Assembly (NCBI GenBank): GCA_018970085.1
Contig: JAGWXD010000008.1
Coordinates: 1-64,000, forward strand
Source: Cyanobacteria bacterium REEB459
GTDB lineage: Bacteria; Cyanobacteriota; Cyanobacteriia; Phormidesmidales; Phormidesmidaceae
Direction of reading: 5' to 3'
Length of the DNA: 64,000 bases
The first letter of the stretch is position 1; every line of letters begins with the position of its first letter. The notes under the pieces were generated by a model. The model had not been told where the DNA came from. It worked only from the letters and a program-made list of their open reading frames with translations, and did not search any database. Below, one piece after another: positions 1 through 7,571 of the stretch. A program made the translations under genes and the position numbers.

Positions 1-118
1 GTTGAGCACGCCTCCCCCGAATCTGACCATAAGCCGGTTGCTCAGTGGCAAAGGTAACCACCGCTTCCTCAATCGCCACCTTAACCCGGTTCTTCCCGCA
101 AGGTTTTTTGCGACCCAC
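1..118 (-). pseudogene. IS481-family transposase fragment
   Basis: Read on the minus strand, this stretch encodes a piece of transposase including RKKPCGKNRV, EEAVVTFATEQPAYGQIR, with no start and cut by the window edge. It closely matches the central part of the broken IS481-type transposase at 33806-34523 (RRKPCVKNRV, AFAIEQPAYGQIR). Just outside it, on the minus strand, lies CCTGTAATAGC, the same 11 bases that begin the IS copy at 33742, so this may be an internally deleted copy joining the IS end straight to mid-gene. Not functional as seen. Confidence 0.7.
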
Positions 119-220
119 GCTATTACAGGCAACAACGCCATCTAGAGCTCGATATTATGGTCATCACCAGGGGTAACTCGATTAGCACCCAGTGCCCCAG
201 AGAGTAGAGCCAAGGGGGAA

Positions 221-787
221 TCAAATGCTAGGGTCGACTGCAAAAATACTTAAACCCATCAGGTGAGCGTCGGCGGGGGTGTTACTGGTCAAGGTGAGGG
301 TCAGACTACCCCCCTCCACCCTGACCCGATAAGGACCATAGCGGCCCCAATCGCCCAGCTTGAGCTGGCCGATGGCCGGGGCGATCACCTGGTCACCCGC
401 CGCCACCTGCAGGGAATGCCAGTCACTTCGATAATTTTCCATTAACCATAGATAGAGGTCGTAGGAGCCATCTGGTAGAGATTGCTGCAGGGTTAAGGCC
501 TTGGCCTTGAAGGCTACGGTATTGAGCATCTTGGTGATGCTGTAGCTGGTGCTGGGGTTGGGTTTGACGTAGCTCCGGGCGGTCTGGGGATCGGCCATGG
601 TTAACCCCCTGGTCAGGGTTTCCCCCAGAGAGAGCCAGCGATCGCCCTCGATGGTCAGGGCCGGGCCCCCAAAATTGATGCCCTGTACAAATTTACCGGG
701 GTGCCCCTGTTCCCCGGTGCTGCCATGAAAAACCTCTACCAACCGCAGCCCTGCTTCATAGAGGAGAAAGAGCAGTTTTGATACCAT
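221..787 (-). CDS. malectin-like carbohydrate-binding domain protein
   Basis: A protein of about 188 residues. After some 35 residues comes a stretch typical of malectin/malectin-like beta-sandwich domains: the opening INFGGPALTIEGDRW, then YDLYLWLMENY and a closing strand pattern ending in LMGLSIFAV. Such domains bind di-glucose or other glycans in known members; the ligand here is unknown. No clear signal peptide or membrane segment is visible, although the first 15 residues are hydrophobic. I chose the ATG at 787; GTG codons at 793 and 796 are alternatives. It stands alone between an IS scrap and tRNA-Val. The assignment rests on pattern recognition of the first strand and the overall length. 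Confidence 0.6.
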   Translation of the reverse strand: MVSKLLFLLYEAGLRLVEVFHGSTGEQGHPGKFVQGINFGGPALTIEGDRWLSLGETLTRGLTMADPQTARSYVKPNPSTSYSITKMLNTVAFKAKALTLQQSLPDGSYDLYLWLMENYRSDWHSLQVAAGDQVIAPAIGQLKLGDWGRYGPYRVRVEGGSLTLTLTSNTPADAHLMGLSIFAVDPSI

Positions 788-1115
788 GACCACCACTTAA
801 AAAGAACGCCTGGAGCCACCTTATCTTTGATCATCGCCAGGTGCAATGACGCCATCCCCCTTTTCCCGTTCTAGAGAGCCAGGGAACCCGGTGGTGAACC
901 CTATCAAGGTTGATCAAGATGATAAAATCAGCATTCTCAATGTCAACGTCGTTTTTCGGGTTCCTGGCCATGGTTCGCCTACCCAATCGGCGCTAAGGTT
1001 ATAGCCAAATCCCTGACTCTTGCCTTGAATCATCGACAAGGATAAAGATCTGATAGCGCCAACCTAGCCCTATAATAAGTTGTTGAAAGCCTTACAATCC
1101 TTGAGTTTCAAGGGA
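788..1115. other. intergenic stretch without recognised gene
   Basis: About 330 bases. I read both strands and found only short open frames without recognisable motifs, no terminator with a T run and no RNA gene. It must hold the promoter of the malectin-like gene and the 3' flank of tRNA-Val. Confidence 0.5.
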
Positions 1116-1189
1116 TGGACGTAACTGGACTCGAACCAGTGACCCCCACGATGTCAACGTGGTGCTCTAACCAACTGAGCTATACGTCC
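1116..1189 (-). tRNA. tRNA-Val (GAC)
   Basis: The minus strand folds into a complete cloverleaf of 74 nt. The acceptor stem is GGACGTA/TACGTCC with discriminator A, the T arm contains GGTTCGAGTCC, and the D arm contains AGCTCAGTTGGTTAGAGC. The anticodon stem-loop CCACG-TTGACAT-CGTGG gives anticodon GAC. CCA is not encoded. Confidence 0.95.
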
Positions 1190-1241
1190 ATGCGAGAATT
1201 AAACCTAACATATTCATCTCAGCCAGTGCAAGCCAATTCCT

Positions 1242-2591
1242 ATGCCGATTCCCGACTTTCTGGCAGAAACGCCCCCTGCCTACTGGCTACGAAATGCCCG
1301 CTTGCCCCTGGCCTGTCTAGATCACTCTACGCCCTGGGCAGTACCCATGCCAGACCCCTTAGTGTCTCCCCTGGCGGCACCCCTGGTGGCGGCTCACCTG
1401 AAAATCGAAGCAGGAATCATTACCGCTATTGTGCCCATCGATTATGCCCTAGATCCCGATCAACCAGCCTGGGATTTAGGCCAGGGCATGGTCTGGCCCT
1501 GCTTTGTTGATGTTCATACCCATCTAGACAAAGGGCATATCTGGCCGCGACAACCCAACCCCGATGGTACCTTTGAGGCTGCCCTTGCCGGGGTTATCGC
1601 CGATCGCCGCCAACACTGGAGTTGGCAAGAACTCTACCCGCGCATGGCCTTTGCCCTGCGCTGTAGCTACGCCCACGGAACCCAAGCCCTGCGCACCCAT
1701 CTAGACTGTGGTGAAGGGCAAGAACAGATTAGCTTTGCCCTACTTCAACAGTTACAGGCAGACTGGGCCGATAAACTGACCCTACAGGGAGTTCCCCTGG
1801 TACCCATTGACTACTACGATCGCCCCGAGAGCGGCGAACTGGTCAATCTTATTGCAGATCACGGCGGTATCCTGGGGGCTGTTCTCTATCCCCAACCAGG
1901 GCTGCGGCAAAAGATCGAGGGGATTTTTCGTTTAGCCCAGGCCCGGGGCCTGGATTTAGACTTCCATGCCGACGAAAGTTTAGACCCCCAGGCTGAGGGC
2001 CTGCGCCTGGTGGCCGAGACTCGATTAAAGCTAGAGTTTACTGGCCAGGTTACCTGCGGTCATTGCTGTAGTTTGTCTACCCAACCAGAGGCAAGGGCCC
2101 AAGAAACCATTGATCTGGTGAGTCGGGCCAGAATCGCAGTGGTCAGCTTACCCCTGTGTAACCTCTACCTGCAAGACCGCCGCCCAGGACGAACCCCCCG
2201 TTACCGCGGGGTCACCCTGGTCAATGAGCTGGACCAAAGTGGTGCGGCAGTAGCCCTGGCCAGCGATAACTGTCGCGATCCCTTTTTTGCCTACGGCGAC
2301 CATGACATGGTGGAAGTGTTTACCCAGTCGGTACGCATTGGTCACCTAGATCACCCCCTGGGACATTGGCCCCGGGCAGTTACCCAAACCCCTGCTCAAA
2401 TCATGGGCCTACAGGGTGCCGGCGAGCTGGGGGTGGGGCGTAGCGCCGATCTGGTTGTGCTTAAAGCCCGGACCTTTAATGAAATGCTATCCCGGCCCCA
2501 GGCTGACCGCATCGTCCTGCGGCGGGGCCGGGCGATCGACTCCACCCTGCCAGACTACAGCGAACTGGATGAGTTACTGGCCTCCAAGTGA
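1242..2591 (+). CDS. cytosine deaminase-like amidohydrolase
   Basis: A 449-residue metal-dependent amidohydrolase of the cytosine deaminase (CodA) group. Visible metal and catalytic motifs, in order: VDVHTHLDKGHIW (first HxH metal ligands), the THLD strand, HADES, TCGHCCSLS and ASDNCRDPFF (the conserved Asp). The C-terminus has the usual composite strand returning to the beta-sandwich (SADLVVLKA, IVLRRGRAI). Family members deaminate cytosine or related cyclic amidines in pyrimidine salvage; the exact substrate cannot be told from motifs. It starts 52 bases from tRNA-Val, divergent from it, and its end overlaps the converging gene at 2555-2932 by 37 bases. Cytosolic, no signal peptide. Confidence 0.85.
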   Translation: MPIPDFLAETPPAYWLRNARLPLACLDHSTPWAVPMPDPLVSPLAAPLVAAHLKIEAGIITAIVPIDYALDPDQPAWDLGQGMVWPCFVDVHTHLDKGHIWPRQPNPDGTFEAALAGVIADRRQHWSWQELYPRMAFALRCSYAHGTQALRTHLDCGEGQEQISFALLQQLQADWADKLTLQGVPLVPIDYYDRPESGELVNLIADHGGILGAVLYPQPGLRQKIEGIFRLAQARGLDLDFHADESLDPQAEGLRLVAETRLKLEFTGQVTCGHCCSLSTQPEARAQETIDLVSRARIAVVSLPLCNLYLQDRRPGRTPRYRGVTLVNELDQSGAAVALASDNCRDPFFAYGDHDMVEVFTQSVRIGHLDHPLGHWPRAVTQTPAQIMGLQGAGELGVGRSADLVVLKARTFNEMLSRPQADRIVLRRGRAIDSTLPDYSELDELLASK

Positions 2592-2932
2592 GCGGTTTTG
2601 GTATACCACCAGTTTTGGATATCGGGGTCAAAGCGGACTGTGTAAAGGGTGGTGACAAAGGGCTCGCCATGGTAGGCCTGGCCAACGATTTCGACACAAT
2701 AGGAGGGCGATCGCCGGGTGGCCATATCGGCAATCAATCGCTTCCCAATGCGACGCCAGCTGGGTTCCTTGCCCCGCCACTGAATCCGGCAGCAGGGCCA
2801 GGGTAGCTGTTCTCGATCGAACAACCGGCAGCAGGGGCCAATCACCCGATAGGTGAGGTGGGCCCCCGGGCTTTGAAAAATGTGCCCCGTTGGCCAGGGG
2901 TGTTCGATATTCTCAGGGAGGGGAGGTATCAT
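2555..2932 (-). CDS. conserved hypothetical protein
   Basis: A protein of about 125 residues starting at the ATG at 2932 (a TTG at 2989 would add 19 residues). The reading frame has balanced, protein-like composition with several cysteines, tryptophans and arginine-rich stretches (PCCRLFDREQLPWPCC, FVTTLYTVRFDPD, WWYTKTAHLEA), and no stop over the whole span. I do not recognise the family. It converges on the cytosine deaminase gene and overlaps its last 37 bases, so the true 3' end may be as drawn or the C-terminus may be poorly constrained. Confidence 0.55.
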   Translation of the reverse strand: MIPPLPENIEHPWPTGHIFQSPGAHLTYRVIGPCCRLFDREQLPWPCCRIQWRGKEPSWRRIGKRLIADMATRRSPSYCVEIVGQAYHGEPFVTTLYTVRFDPDIQNWWYTKTAHLEASNSSSSL

Positions 2933-3101
2933 GGAGCTAGGGCCCAGTGGGCTAGATGAGAACAGATAGAGGTGCTCAGGCCCTGACAAACAGGTCGAGC
3001 ATCTAAACCCTAGGCCTGGATAAGCGTTTCGATCTTCTAGGGAAGTTATTAAATTAAATTCCTTTAAATTAAATTACTAGTGTAGTGTACGGGATTTTTT
3101 T

Positions 3102-3389
3102 ATGGCTGAGCCAATTACCACCGCCGTGAGCGATCGCATCTGTCGCCACATGAATAAAGACCACGGTGATGCCGTACTATTCTATGCCACCGCCTACGGC
3201 AACCAACCCGAGGCCACCAGCGCCACCATGACCGCTATCGACCCAGAGGGGATGACCCTGGAAGTGACCGTAGGGGGGGAAGAAACCTCCCTTCGAGTCC
3301 CCTTTGACCATCGCCTGGAAGGGGCAGAGGATGCCCACCATACTCTGGTAGCCATGCTCAAAGCTGCCAAAACCGACCCCCCAGCCTAG
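3102..3389 (+). CDS. DUF2470 domain protein
   Basis: A 95-residue protein that is essentially one DUF2470 domain, the small domain found at the C-terminus of HugZ-type haem-binding/pyridoxamine-oxidase-like proteins and as a free protein in cyanobacteria. The signature is ICRHMNKDHGDAVLFYA near residues 12-28 followed by a strand with the IDPEGMTLEV turn. In HugZ relatives this region contributes to haem binding or degradation, but function of the free domain is not established. It is followed after 2 bases by a [2Fe-2S] ferredoxin gene, so the two are probably co-translated. The leader is AT-rich (AAATTAAATT repeated at 3051-3075). Confidence 0.8.
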   Translation: MAEPITTAVSDRICRHMNKDHGDAVLFYATAYGNQPEATSATMTAIDPEGMTLEVTVGGEETSLRVPFDHRLEGAEDAHHTLVAMLKAAKTDPPA

Positions 3390-3391
3390 CC

Positions 3392-3634
3392 ATGGCCGTA
3401 TTGGTGGAGTTTCTGCCTGAGGGGGTTACTGTTGCAGCAGAGGTGGGGGAGCCCTTACTTAAGGTGGCCGCCCGAGCCGGAATCACCATTCCCACCGGCT
3501 GTTTAATGGGATCTTGCCATGCCTGTGAAGTAGAACTCGAGGGTGAGGCTGAGCCCATCTGCGCCTGTATTAGCGCCATCCCTGCCGGGAAAGAACATCT
3601 GAAGATTAATCTGTATACCGATCCAACCTGGTAA
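3392..3634 (+). CDS. [2Fe-2S] ferredoxin-like protein
   Basis: An 80-residue plant-type ferredoxin fold protein. Cluster ligands are visible as C37-x4-C42-x2-C45 (GCLMGSCHACEVEL) plus C57 or C59 (ICACIS). It is shorter than photosynthetic PetF (about 97 residues), so it is one of the divergent small ferredoxins rather than the main electron donor at photosystem I. It starts 2 bases after the DUF2470 gene, which suggests that the pair acts together, for example in haem or bilin redox chemistry; this is inference from adjacency only. Confidence 0.85.
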   Translation: MAVLVEFLPEGVTVAAEVGEPLLKVAARAGITIPTGCLMGSCHACEVELEGEAEPICACISAIPAGKEHLKINLYTDPTW

Positions 3635-3737
3635 TTCTAGCCACAGGTTATCTATCCCAGTAGGGGTAGTAAAAAAGCAAGGGTAAGACCGCTTAATACA
3701 GCGATCCTGACAATTCTAAGGGGAAGATGGCGGTGCT

Positions 3738-4346
3738 TCATCGGGGTTTCCTATCGGCCAGGCGCTGCCGTAAATAACCGAGCCAGAGGGCCGGAGAATC
3801 CTCTGGGCGATAGGAAACTTTTACCATAGATAGGAGCAGGGATCGCCCCCCTACCTGCATGGCCATGGAGAGGTGTAGGACAAGACTCAGCAGCAGCAAT
3901 AGCCAGGCCAAAAGGTGAAGACGGTACCAGAGCTGATCTACCTCACCAGCTGGTAGCCAGGCCTCCTGCATCATTCGACCACTGATAACGGCAAGGGTGG
4001 CGGCTAGCAACATCAAGGTGTTGCCTAAGCGTTGTAGATTTACCCACCATACCGGTTGGCCGGGTCGGTGCCAAAGCCGTCGCCAAAAGTCTGGAAACAG
4101 TAACCGCCGACTACCCCAGTAAAGACTATAAATAGCCAGTCCCGTAAAACTAATTAAAAAGAACAGTCCCAAGCTGCCGTGAATGCCTTGAACATCGGGT
4201 AGGGTGGGTAACCGGAGGTAACCAAAACGCCGGTCGTAGGTGTTATAAACCCAAAACCCGCTGATCAGGGCTGCGATCGCTAATAATCCACTAATACCGT
4301 GGAGCAACCTTAAAACTAAGGGTTGGTAAGGAGTTTCTTCGGCCAT
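3738..4346 (-). CDS. cytochrome b561-type membrane protein
   Basis: A 202-residue integral membrane protein with four hydrophobic segments (around residues 12-32, 55-75, 108-125 and 143-163) and histidines placed as haem ligands: RLLHGISG in helix 1, GIHGSLG before helix 2, and YRLHLLAWL / LVLHLSMAM in helix 4. This matches the cytochrome b/b561 (Ni-hydrogenase b-type) family. It probably carries electrons across the membrane. It converges on the DUF2470-ferredoxin pair, so it is not in their operon, though a functional link is possible. The ATG at 4346 is the only plausible start. Confidence 0.8.
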   Translation of the reverse strand: MAEETPYQPLVLRLLHGISGLLAIAALISGFWVYNTYDRRFGYLRLPTLPDVQGIHGSLGLFFLISFTGLAIYSLYWGSRRLLFPDFWRRLWHRPGQPVWWVNLQRLGNTLMLLAATLAVISGRMMQEAWLPAGEVDQLWYRLHLLAWLLLLLSLVLHLSMAMQVGGRSLLLSMVKVSYRPEDSPALWLGYLRQRLADRKPR

Positions 4347-4869
4347 AGTGCGCTGAATAGGGAGCGATAATCAACGAACGGAAGGAATCGATAGCTTTGT
4401 CTAAGACCCTGAGGACCCAGTTAATCGGTCAAAGGCGAACCCGGAGAGACGTTTTGACCTGATTGACTGACAAAATCAGTACTGCCCTCTCCCCAACCCC
4501 TCTTCCAGAGCGGGAGAGGGGCTTCTGAGCCAGGCTTTTAGTTTGAAGTCCCTTCGCCCCTTGTGGGAGAAGGGATTTAGGGATGAGGGTAAAAGGATTT
4601 GTCAGCCAACCAGCGTTTTGACGCCCCTGTACTTTTCCAAAGGTGGCTAAGGTCATATTTTAAACCCCATCCCGGTTGGGGTCAAATGGCATCTCAACCG
4701 GGTAAAAATATTAAAATAAACCGTTTCAAAAAGCCTTTTCAAAAATGATTCAATTATGAAAAATATGAATTATTTTCGGCTATTGAGAATTTCTGTTTCT
4801 AAGATTTTTCGTTGACAGAAGCTAGTCATGGATTCATGGTTAATATATATTCCTTTGGGCTTTAAACCT
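4347..4869. other. intergenic region, no gene recognised
   Basis: Roughly 520 bases between divergent genes. The left part holds an interspersed repeat (see 4485-4589) and the stem ACCCCA...TGGGGT at 4664-4682. The right part (4690-4860) is strongly AT-rich, as expected for the promoter of the Mn exporter gene, with a TATATATT stretch at 4843-4850. The 75-residue open frame on the minus strand here runs through the repeat and is not a believable gene. Confidence 0.5.
4485..4589. repeat. imperfect palindromic interspersed repeat
   Basis: The segment begins CCCTCTCCCC and ends GGGATGAGGG, with an inner GAGAGGGG and GGGAGAAGGG, giving nested imperfect inverted repeats. C/T-rich palindromes of this look (CCCTCTCCC...GGGAGAGGGG) are widespread in intergenic DNA of filamentous cyanobacteria. 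Only one copy is seen in this window. Confidence 0.5.
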
Positions 4870-5496
4870 ATGCCGTCCCTGACTGGATTTACCGCCGCCC
4901 TAACCCTAATTACCCTGTCAGAATTGGGCGATAAAACCTTCTTTATTGCCATGATCTTAGCTACTCGTCACCCCCGCCGCTGGGTGTTTGCGGGGGTGAC
5001 GGCGGCCCTGGTGGTGATGAGTATATTGTCGGTATTTATTGGTCGGGCGGTGACTGCGCTGCCCCACCGCTATGTTCAGGCCTTAACCGTAGCCCTATTT
5101 ATCGGGTTTGGGCTCAAACTGCTCTACGACGCCAGTCGCATGGGCCCTACCCTGGGGTTAGAAGAAGAGCAGGCCGAGGCCCTAAAAACCGTTGAGGCGA
5201 CAGAAAACCACCATCAGGCTGGCTGGTCAATGCAGGCGGTGCTGGTAGAGGCCTTTAGCCTGACCTTTGTAGCCGAGTGGGGCGATCGCACCCAACTGGC
5301 CACCATTGCCCTGGCGGCGGTGAACCATCCCCTCGGGGTAGTTGCCGGAGCAATCATCGGCCATGGTGTCTGTGCAGCCATCGCCGTAGCCTGTGGCAAA
5401 CTGGTGGCGGGGCATATTTCTGAGCGCCTGCTGACTATTCTGGGGGGTCTGTTATTTATCCTGTTTGGCCTGGTGGCCGCCTCAGCCATGGGGTAA
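4870..5496 (+). CDS. mnx: TMEM165/GDT1 family manganese exporter
   Basis: About 208 residues with two homologous halves of three membrane helices, each opening with the family signature E-x-G-D-[KR]-T: SELGDKTFF near the N-terminus and AEWGDRTQL in the middle. This is the GDT1/UPF0016 family; the Synechocystis member Mnx moves Mn2+ out of the cytosol into the thylakoid lumen and protects against Mn toxicity. I place the start at the ATG at 4870, just before the first helix; the ATG at 4828 adds 14 residues, but a -10-like TATATT lies between the two. The middle acidic linker (EEEQAEALKTVEATE) separates the halves. Confidence 0.85.
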   Translation: MPSLTGFTAALTLITLSELGDKTFFIAMILATRHPRRWVFAGVTAALVVMSILSVFIGRAVTALPHRYVQALTVALFIGFGLKLLYDASRMGPTLGLEEEQAEALKTVEATENHHQAGWSMQAVLVEAFSLTFVAEWGDRTQLATIALAAVNHPLGVVAGAIIGHGVCAAIAVACGKLVAGHISERLLTILGGLLFILFGLVAASAMG

Positions 5497-5512
5497 GCTA
5501 ATTTGCCCCTGG

Positions 5513-6070
5513 CTACAGGCGATCGCAGCGGCCCAGGCGGAGCATCAGGGCATCAAGCCTGGCCAGATCGGCAAAACCTCCCCCCCGCCCGGTGCCAAAC
5601 CCCCCGGCCTTGAGGGAATCCACCCAGGACAACTGCCAATACCAGAGGGCAGGCAAATGCCCTGGTGGGGCATCCAGGCTGAAGTTAAGAAAATCATAGA
5701 ACTTAAAAAAAGCCAGGGGCCGGGGCAGGGAGACCATCAGCCAGCCTACCTGTTGGAAAAAAGGATGGGGATTCAGCCAGTTGGATTGGGTGGGGTCAAA
5801 CTGGCTATCCAGTTGGTTGTAGATGCGCTGTTGTACCGAAAAGCCAAAGTTACCCTGGCTAGCCCTGACCCAGAGATAATCCAGGTTATGGAGCAACTGG
5901 CAGGGGACCTGGGCCAGGGTCAGGGTGCTGAAGCGGCCTGTTTGAGGTTGGTTGACAGAGGCCAGCAGCAGCGATTGAGTCACCCGGTCGGCGGCTTGCC
6001 ATTCCTCTGCTTCTAGCAGGGTAACTAGATCATTGAGACCCCAGTCTTGACTGACTTGACTAATTAGCAT
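5513..6070 (-). CDS. GUN4 domain protein (stand-alone)
   Basis: A 185-residue protein consisting of one GUN4 domain. Visible landmarks are the opening LVTLLEAEEWQAADRVT, LDYLWVRASQGNFGFSVQQRIY in the centre, VGWLMVS and the loop SLDAPPGHLPALW. GUN4 proteins bind protoporphyrin IX and Mg-protoporphyrin and stimulate Mg-chelatase, but cyanobacteria also carry several paralogues of unknown role. Its start overlaps the end of the upstream gene (6060-7571) by 11 bases, so translation is coupled and the two products probably work together. The region after the domain is glycine-rich (GGFGTGRGGGFADL). Confidence 0.85.
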   Translation of the reverse strand: MLISQVSQDWGLNDLVTLLEAEEWQAADRVTQSLLLASVNQPQTGRFSTLTLAQVPCQLLHNLDYLWVRASQGNFGFSVQQRIYNQLDSQFDPTQSNWLNPHPFFQQVGWLMVSLPRPLAFFKFYDFLNFSLDAPPGHLPALWYWQLSWVDSLKAGGFGTGRGGGFADLARLDALMLRLGRCDRL

Positions 6071-7571
6071 TGGGTTTTTTGTCCTCTGGACTGAGAGTAC
6101 GCTTGGGTTCTGACGCTAAACATTGGTTTAACCGTTTCATGACGACTCTGATCAGGACCTCACTCAAGCTATAGCCGGATTCCAGACTGACACAACACCA
6201 GCGCCAGGTGGGTAGATGCCCCAGGGGCGCACTGAGACTAAAGCTCAGGCTTTTGTAGGGCCTATGGCCCAGGGGTCGGCCTACGGATTGACTGGCCCAC
6301 TCCACCGCTCTGAGAAAATCGGCGGGCCGGTTTTGGGCATGGGCATAGACTTTTTGCTGCACGGTAAAGCCAAATCGCCCCTGGCTATAGAGATGCCACA
6401 ACTGATCGATGGTGCACAAATCCACACAGGGAAACTGGCTAATGGTCTCGGCTTCCAGGGGCTGGCGATCGGGGCTCAAAGCCTGAAAGATGGCATTTTC
6501 AGTTTCCTGATCGGCCCCCCGCCAGTCCTTTTGCCAGAGCAACTGCCGCAGTCGACTATAGTCAACCCCTGCCTCGGAGGCAATTGGCCCGTAGAGCTCA
6601 CATTTAATATCTGCTTCGATTTCCAGGGCCAGCTCTGGATTAATCTTCCATAGTTGGCGAGCCTGTTCTAAGCGACCCTGATCAAAGGTAGCCGGATAGA
6701 GGGTAGTCGCCAGGGCCTGACGCACCATGGCTCGATAGTGGTCCAGGTGTTGCCGCTGATCTACCTGGTGTTGGTGCTGCTGGTTCCGCTCCTGGATCAA
6801 TAGCTGTTCCTGGCGGGCTTGATCTGCCACTTTTTGCTGATGCAGGGCGCTGGCGGCAATTTGCACCTGTTGCAATTGGTCCTGATATATTTCCCTGGCC
6901 ACCAGAGACGGCAGGCCCAGGTTATCTGCCAGTTCTTCCAGGGTTTCCCAGGTTTGCTCCGACAGAGGGCAGGCTCGGGTCATTTCCATGACCAGCACCT
7001 GCTGAAAGTACTGGCGCTTCTCCGCCAGGGTTTGGTAGGGCCCCTGGGCTAGGGCCTGAAGCTGGGCCGCCACCTCAGCTGTCAACCCCAGGTGCTGGCG
7101 CAACAGCTCCAGGTTGGCTACCTCCGCCGGCGACAACTCCCCCTGGCTACGGCTGTACCTCAGAGCCTTACCCAGAAAAATGCGCTGGGCTGGCAGCATG
7201 GCTTCGGCCACCGCCACAATACCGGCTAGCTCCTCCGATCTCCGGGTCTGTATCTGTAGCCGCAGGGCACCCTGGTAAATCAGCACCAGGGTCTCCAGGG
7301 GATGGTGATCGAGGCGATCGCACAGGCGCTTCAGAATAGAGTGCAGGCGATCGCCGTCGGCCTCAAATAGAATCCCGTCCCGCACCGCCCCATCTGCCTG
7401 GGGTTTTTGGCAAAAGCGAAACCGGGTCTGGTGCAAACCACTTAAGGCGCGAAGATCTTCGTAAAGATAACGAACCTCCTCCGCCAGCTGATCGACGCTT
7501 AGATCAGGCTCTATGACCTTAATTAAGAATCCCAGCGGGGATGACGGGGCAGCATCCCTGACCATAGCCAT
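6060..7571 (-). CDS. EACC1-like / helical linker / GUN4 multidomain protein
   Basis: 503 residues, three parts. (1) Residues about 10-115: strand LGFLIKVIEP, helix VDQLAEEVRYLYEDLRAL, a strand, DGILFEADGD, a second helix RLHSILKRLCDRLD and strand hairpin LVLIYQGALRLQIQTR; this alternating pattern resembles the effector-associated constant component EACC1 of conflict and signalling systems. (2) About 130-320: a charged helical region with two similar units (SPAEVANLELLRQHLGL, then EQTWETLEELADNLGL) and a glutamine-rich coiled coil. (3) About 340-480: a GUN4 domain (SRLRQLLWQKDWRGADQET, IDQLWHLYSQGRFGFTVQQ). No membrane segment. It overlaps the stand-alone GUN4 gene by 11 bases. The GUN4 call is firm; the EACC1 call is inference from secondary-structure pattern. 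Confidence 0.75.
   Translation of the reverse strand: MAMVRDAAPSSPLGFLIKVIEPDLSVDQLAEEVRYLYEDLRALSGLHQTRFRFCQKPQADGAVRDGILFEADGDRLHSILKRLCDRLDHHPLETLVLIYQGALRLQIQTRRSEELAGIVAVAEAMLPAQRIFLGKALRYSRSQGELSPAEVANLELLRQHLGLTAEVAAQLQALAQGPYQTLAEKRQYFQQVLVMEMTRACPLSEQTWETLEELADNLGLPSLVAREIYQDQLQQVQIAASALHQQKVADQARQEQLLIQERNQQHQHQVDQRQHLDHYRAMVRQALATTLYPATFDQGRLEQARQLWKINPELALEIEADIKCELYGPIASEAGVDYSRLRQLLWQKDWRGADQETENAIFQALSPDRQPLEAETISQFPCVDLCTIDQLWHLYSQGRFGFTVQQKVYAHAQNRPADFLRAVEWASQSVGRPLGHRPYKSLSFSLSAPLGHLPTWRWCCVSLESGYSLSEVLIRVVMKRLNQCLASEPKRTLSPEDKKPNAN

Noticed and set aside
938-1160. ATGTCAACGT shared between the 938-947 stretch and the tRNA-Val anticodon region
   Set aside because: Only 10 bases match and nothing around them does, so a tRNA fragment is unlikely.
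1115-1510. 131-residue open frame on the plus strand over tRNA-Val and the start of the amidohydrolase
   Set aside because: It is antisense through a tRNA and then out of frame with a clear enzyme gene; composition is not protein-like.
4429-4656. 75-residue minus-strand frame
   Set aside because: It reads through the interspersed C/T-rich palindrome and has repeat-like, low-quality composition.
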